Below, one piece after another: positions 36,401 to 39,400 of a stretch of DNA of 60,038 bases. The position numbers and the translations under genes were made by a program. The first letter of the stretch is position 1. The number at the start of each line of letters is the position of its first letter. The stretch comes from CAYOLL01 sp964404765 [NCBI: uncultured Gemmatimonadota bacterium] (GTDB lineage Bacteria; 4572-55), in NCBI GenBank assembly GCA_964404765.1, contig CAYOLL010000015.1, positions 1-60,038 on the forward strand, written 5' to 3'. The notes under the pieces were generated by a model. That model had not been told where the DNA came from, ran no database searches, and saw only the letters and a program-made list of their open reading frames with translations.

Positions 36401-39400
36401 ACAAGCCATCTTTCGTGCCGTCCGTTGGAAACCGGTTGAAAAATTTGAATGCCAGTGTGTCCGGTCTATTTGTAAGAATTCCATCCGAGGCTGTAGCGAT
36501 AACACTAGCCGGATTGAAGCCGTCCCACAACTTGACAAAAGTCAGGCCGGGGTTGTAGTTAATTCCCACGCCGCTTTTATCCTGCAGCATAACCGCGATC
36601 GAATCAAACGGTGCGCCGATCACAAGCTTATGCACGGGAAAGGTGCTGAGGATAACCGGCTCTTCCGTACCTATGGTATCGATCGTGAATTGAATCACAT
36701 CGTTAGTAACATTACCAACTTGATCTACGGCGGAAATCTGAATGCTATAAATGCCCTCGGGTAATAGTGTATCGGCGATCCCTAAAGTGAAAACTAGAGA
36801 ATCCACATTGCTCGTGCTGTACAATGTGTCGCGGCCAACAACCGCACCGTTCGGGCCAATTAACGTTATCGAGCTTTGCGGAAAAAGAATGTCGTTGGCA
36901 TCATAGAGAATAGCCCAAATATGCGACAGATCCACATTGAACGGATTCAAGACCGAATTGTCTGAGGGGAATGTCTTTACGATCAGCGGATTCGTGATAT
37001 CGCGCCGTATGGTTATCTCGCTAAACCCACTCCAGTTATAAGCTTCATCTCGGGCTCTGGCAGCAATAACATTTGGTCCATCGTTTAACGTCACCGCATC
37101 AAATGTAAAGCTGCTCGTGGCTGGATCAACAGGATTCCGACCAACAAGCAGGGCATTTCGGTATAATTCGACTTCCACCGCCCCACCACCCGGCACAATG
37201 CCATCAATGTCAACGGTTGGTTCTTTGGTCAGCAAAAATGGCACTAAATAAACCGGGTTGTTTGGCGGGTCCAGATCCACTAAAATCCGTACTTGATCGA
37301 ACGCCGACACAAAACCATCTGTAGCATGAACACGAAAAACATAATCACCCGTATCTAATGTTCGTCCCTGATGGTCAAACCCTTCCCAAATCACGGTTTG
37401 CGGATTAAACACCGGGTACTCGGTTTGATACGGATAATAACGAACCGTATCCAAAGCCGCGTATGTACCAAACGTAAATTTATCCCCAACCGTATAAACC
37501 GCAGAGGTATCGCTCGAAATTAAAAACGAAAATAAAGCTCCGGCTGAGAATGTTGTGCCGACAGTACCGGCATAAGCGCCACCGGTCGTACTGGTAACAT
37601 TAAAATTCGTAGCGGTGGTAAATGTGACGGTCCAATCTTCCGTTCTAATCAATTCCGCTGCCGTTGGGAAAATGGTAAATGAGGTTAATGTACCATTGCT
37701 GACCGTGCCGGCGTCGATAAATTTAGGCACGGTATTGATGACCGCCCCGCACAAAATGTATTTTTCCACCTGCGAGGTAGTTGACAAATCGTAAGACACT
37801 GTAGACTGATCATAGAATGTGTCGCCATTGGGCGAAATGACATCCGGATTGGCCGTTAAATTACCAATCTGAATGGCGGAGTTCACATTCACTTCCGCAC
37901 TAACAATTTCCTGCGCTTTATTACCGGCGTTATCCACGGCATCAAGAACAACCGTGTAGACACCGTTTGGCACCGGGTTACCATAAATATCCGTTTTGTC
38001 CCAATCGATTTGATTACGGGTAATACCACTGCCACTAGTGGAGCTTGCAATAGTTAACTCGGATGCTGTGCCCGAAACGGTCCGGACTAACTCATCAAAT
38101 ACATTATAGATCTGGGCATCATAAACGACATCTTCAGTCACGCTAAAAAACAGGTCCTCATCCGTAAAACCAAACAATTCGGGGCGGGTGATGTCCACTT
38201 CAAGCGGTCCGGAGGTTGTCCAGATATTGAATTGACCGTCACGAGCAATAAATTGAAACGCATGATTTCCCTCCGGAACACTATTGCCCAGATCATCCCG
38301 ACCATCCCACAAAAACCGCTGGTTTCCAACAGCCACGTTAGTGACGTCTATCGTGTGCGGCACCGCCGGCTCCCCCGGAATTAAAGCCGCGCCGCTATCA
38401 ATCGAAAATCTGTTTTGATAAACAGCCGTAGGTGCTCCCGGCGGCGGGGTTTCGGTTACCAGATCGTTTACCCGAAAAGTTCCGATTGTAAAGTCATTTC
38501 CATCGGAATAGGCCCATGGCGTTGTCGAACGATAAACCGTATAGTAGATGGCTTCAGGAACCGGCTCCCATTCAATCCGTACCTGTTGATTCACCGCAGT
38601 CGGTGTCACAGCAACCTGATTGCTGGGCAAGGTTTCGCGCGTATAAAAGAATAATTGTAAAGGGCATAAAGCGCGGCCTTCATCAAAGGTTACCCAGGCG
38701 GTTACGATATAATAATATGTTGTACCGACTAACAGACTGCTCGCCCCCGGGGTAAGGGTTGCACTCGAAATCATCGGGCCGTTTTCCAACTCCGGTCGGT
38801 CGGTCGGCGGGCAACCAAGTGCTTGGGCATTGCCGAAATAATCAGGAAAGCATACTCCACTTATATACACACCCAAGCATCCAGTCGTCTGCGGAGTGGA
38901 AAATGTCCCAACAAGATCCGAGCCCGTCCAACCACTACTACCCTTTTTGACATATACGCCGTAAGCAACGGCATTTGGAACCGGATCCCAAGAAAGGTGA
39001 ACGGCCCATCCGGTAAAACCGACCGGTAATACCGGCAGAATTAAATTCATGTTACGGCTTTTGATGCCCTCAAAAGTCCGAAAGGTCCCAGCCGGATCAA
39101 CATCCACATTAACAAAACTTGTGAAAGCCAAGTCATAGACCCCGGACGCAAGACCGCCAATCGTAAGAGCAATGAGATCCCATTGTACAGTTTCGATTGA
39201 CGGCGGCACGACATAGGGCGTAGGCGGGAATATATTGAATACCCGATTGAGCGTGGCTGACGAATCATCCACCAGCGTATAAAAAATTGTGGTTGTATCT
39301 TTGACGCCATCGTTTTGCGGCGAAAACGGATCCGGATCCGCATAGTAGTCAACCACACCCGGTCTGTTACTAGCCTGCGCCACCGGTGCAAACCCCAATG

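Larger units (their letters stand above)
22000..39400 (-). repeat. Array of about 22 FlgD-like Ig units in the giant gene
   Basis: Unit starts (PFSP-type motif) lie near 39335, 37848, 35895, 34800, 34117, 33325, 32530, 31850, 31180, 30440, 29645, 28930, 28225, 27545, 26915, 26210, 25490, 24785, 24140, 23450, 22795 and 22115. From the third on, spacing is 630-790 bases except about 1,095 before unit 4, which carries an inserted module. Each unit pairs a FlgD-like Ig domain (ending NP..xxWDG....DGxYxY) with a second Ig domain beginning TPPxAP and containing GxxEPGAxVxVYVDD. Units are divergent in DNA, which favours an old array under selection. Confidence 0.85.
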
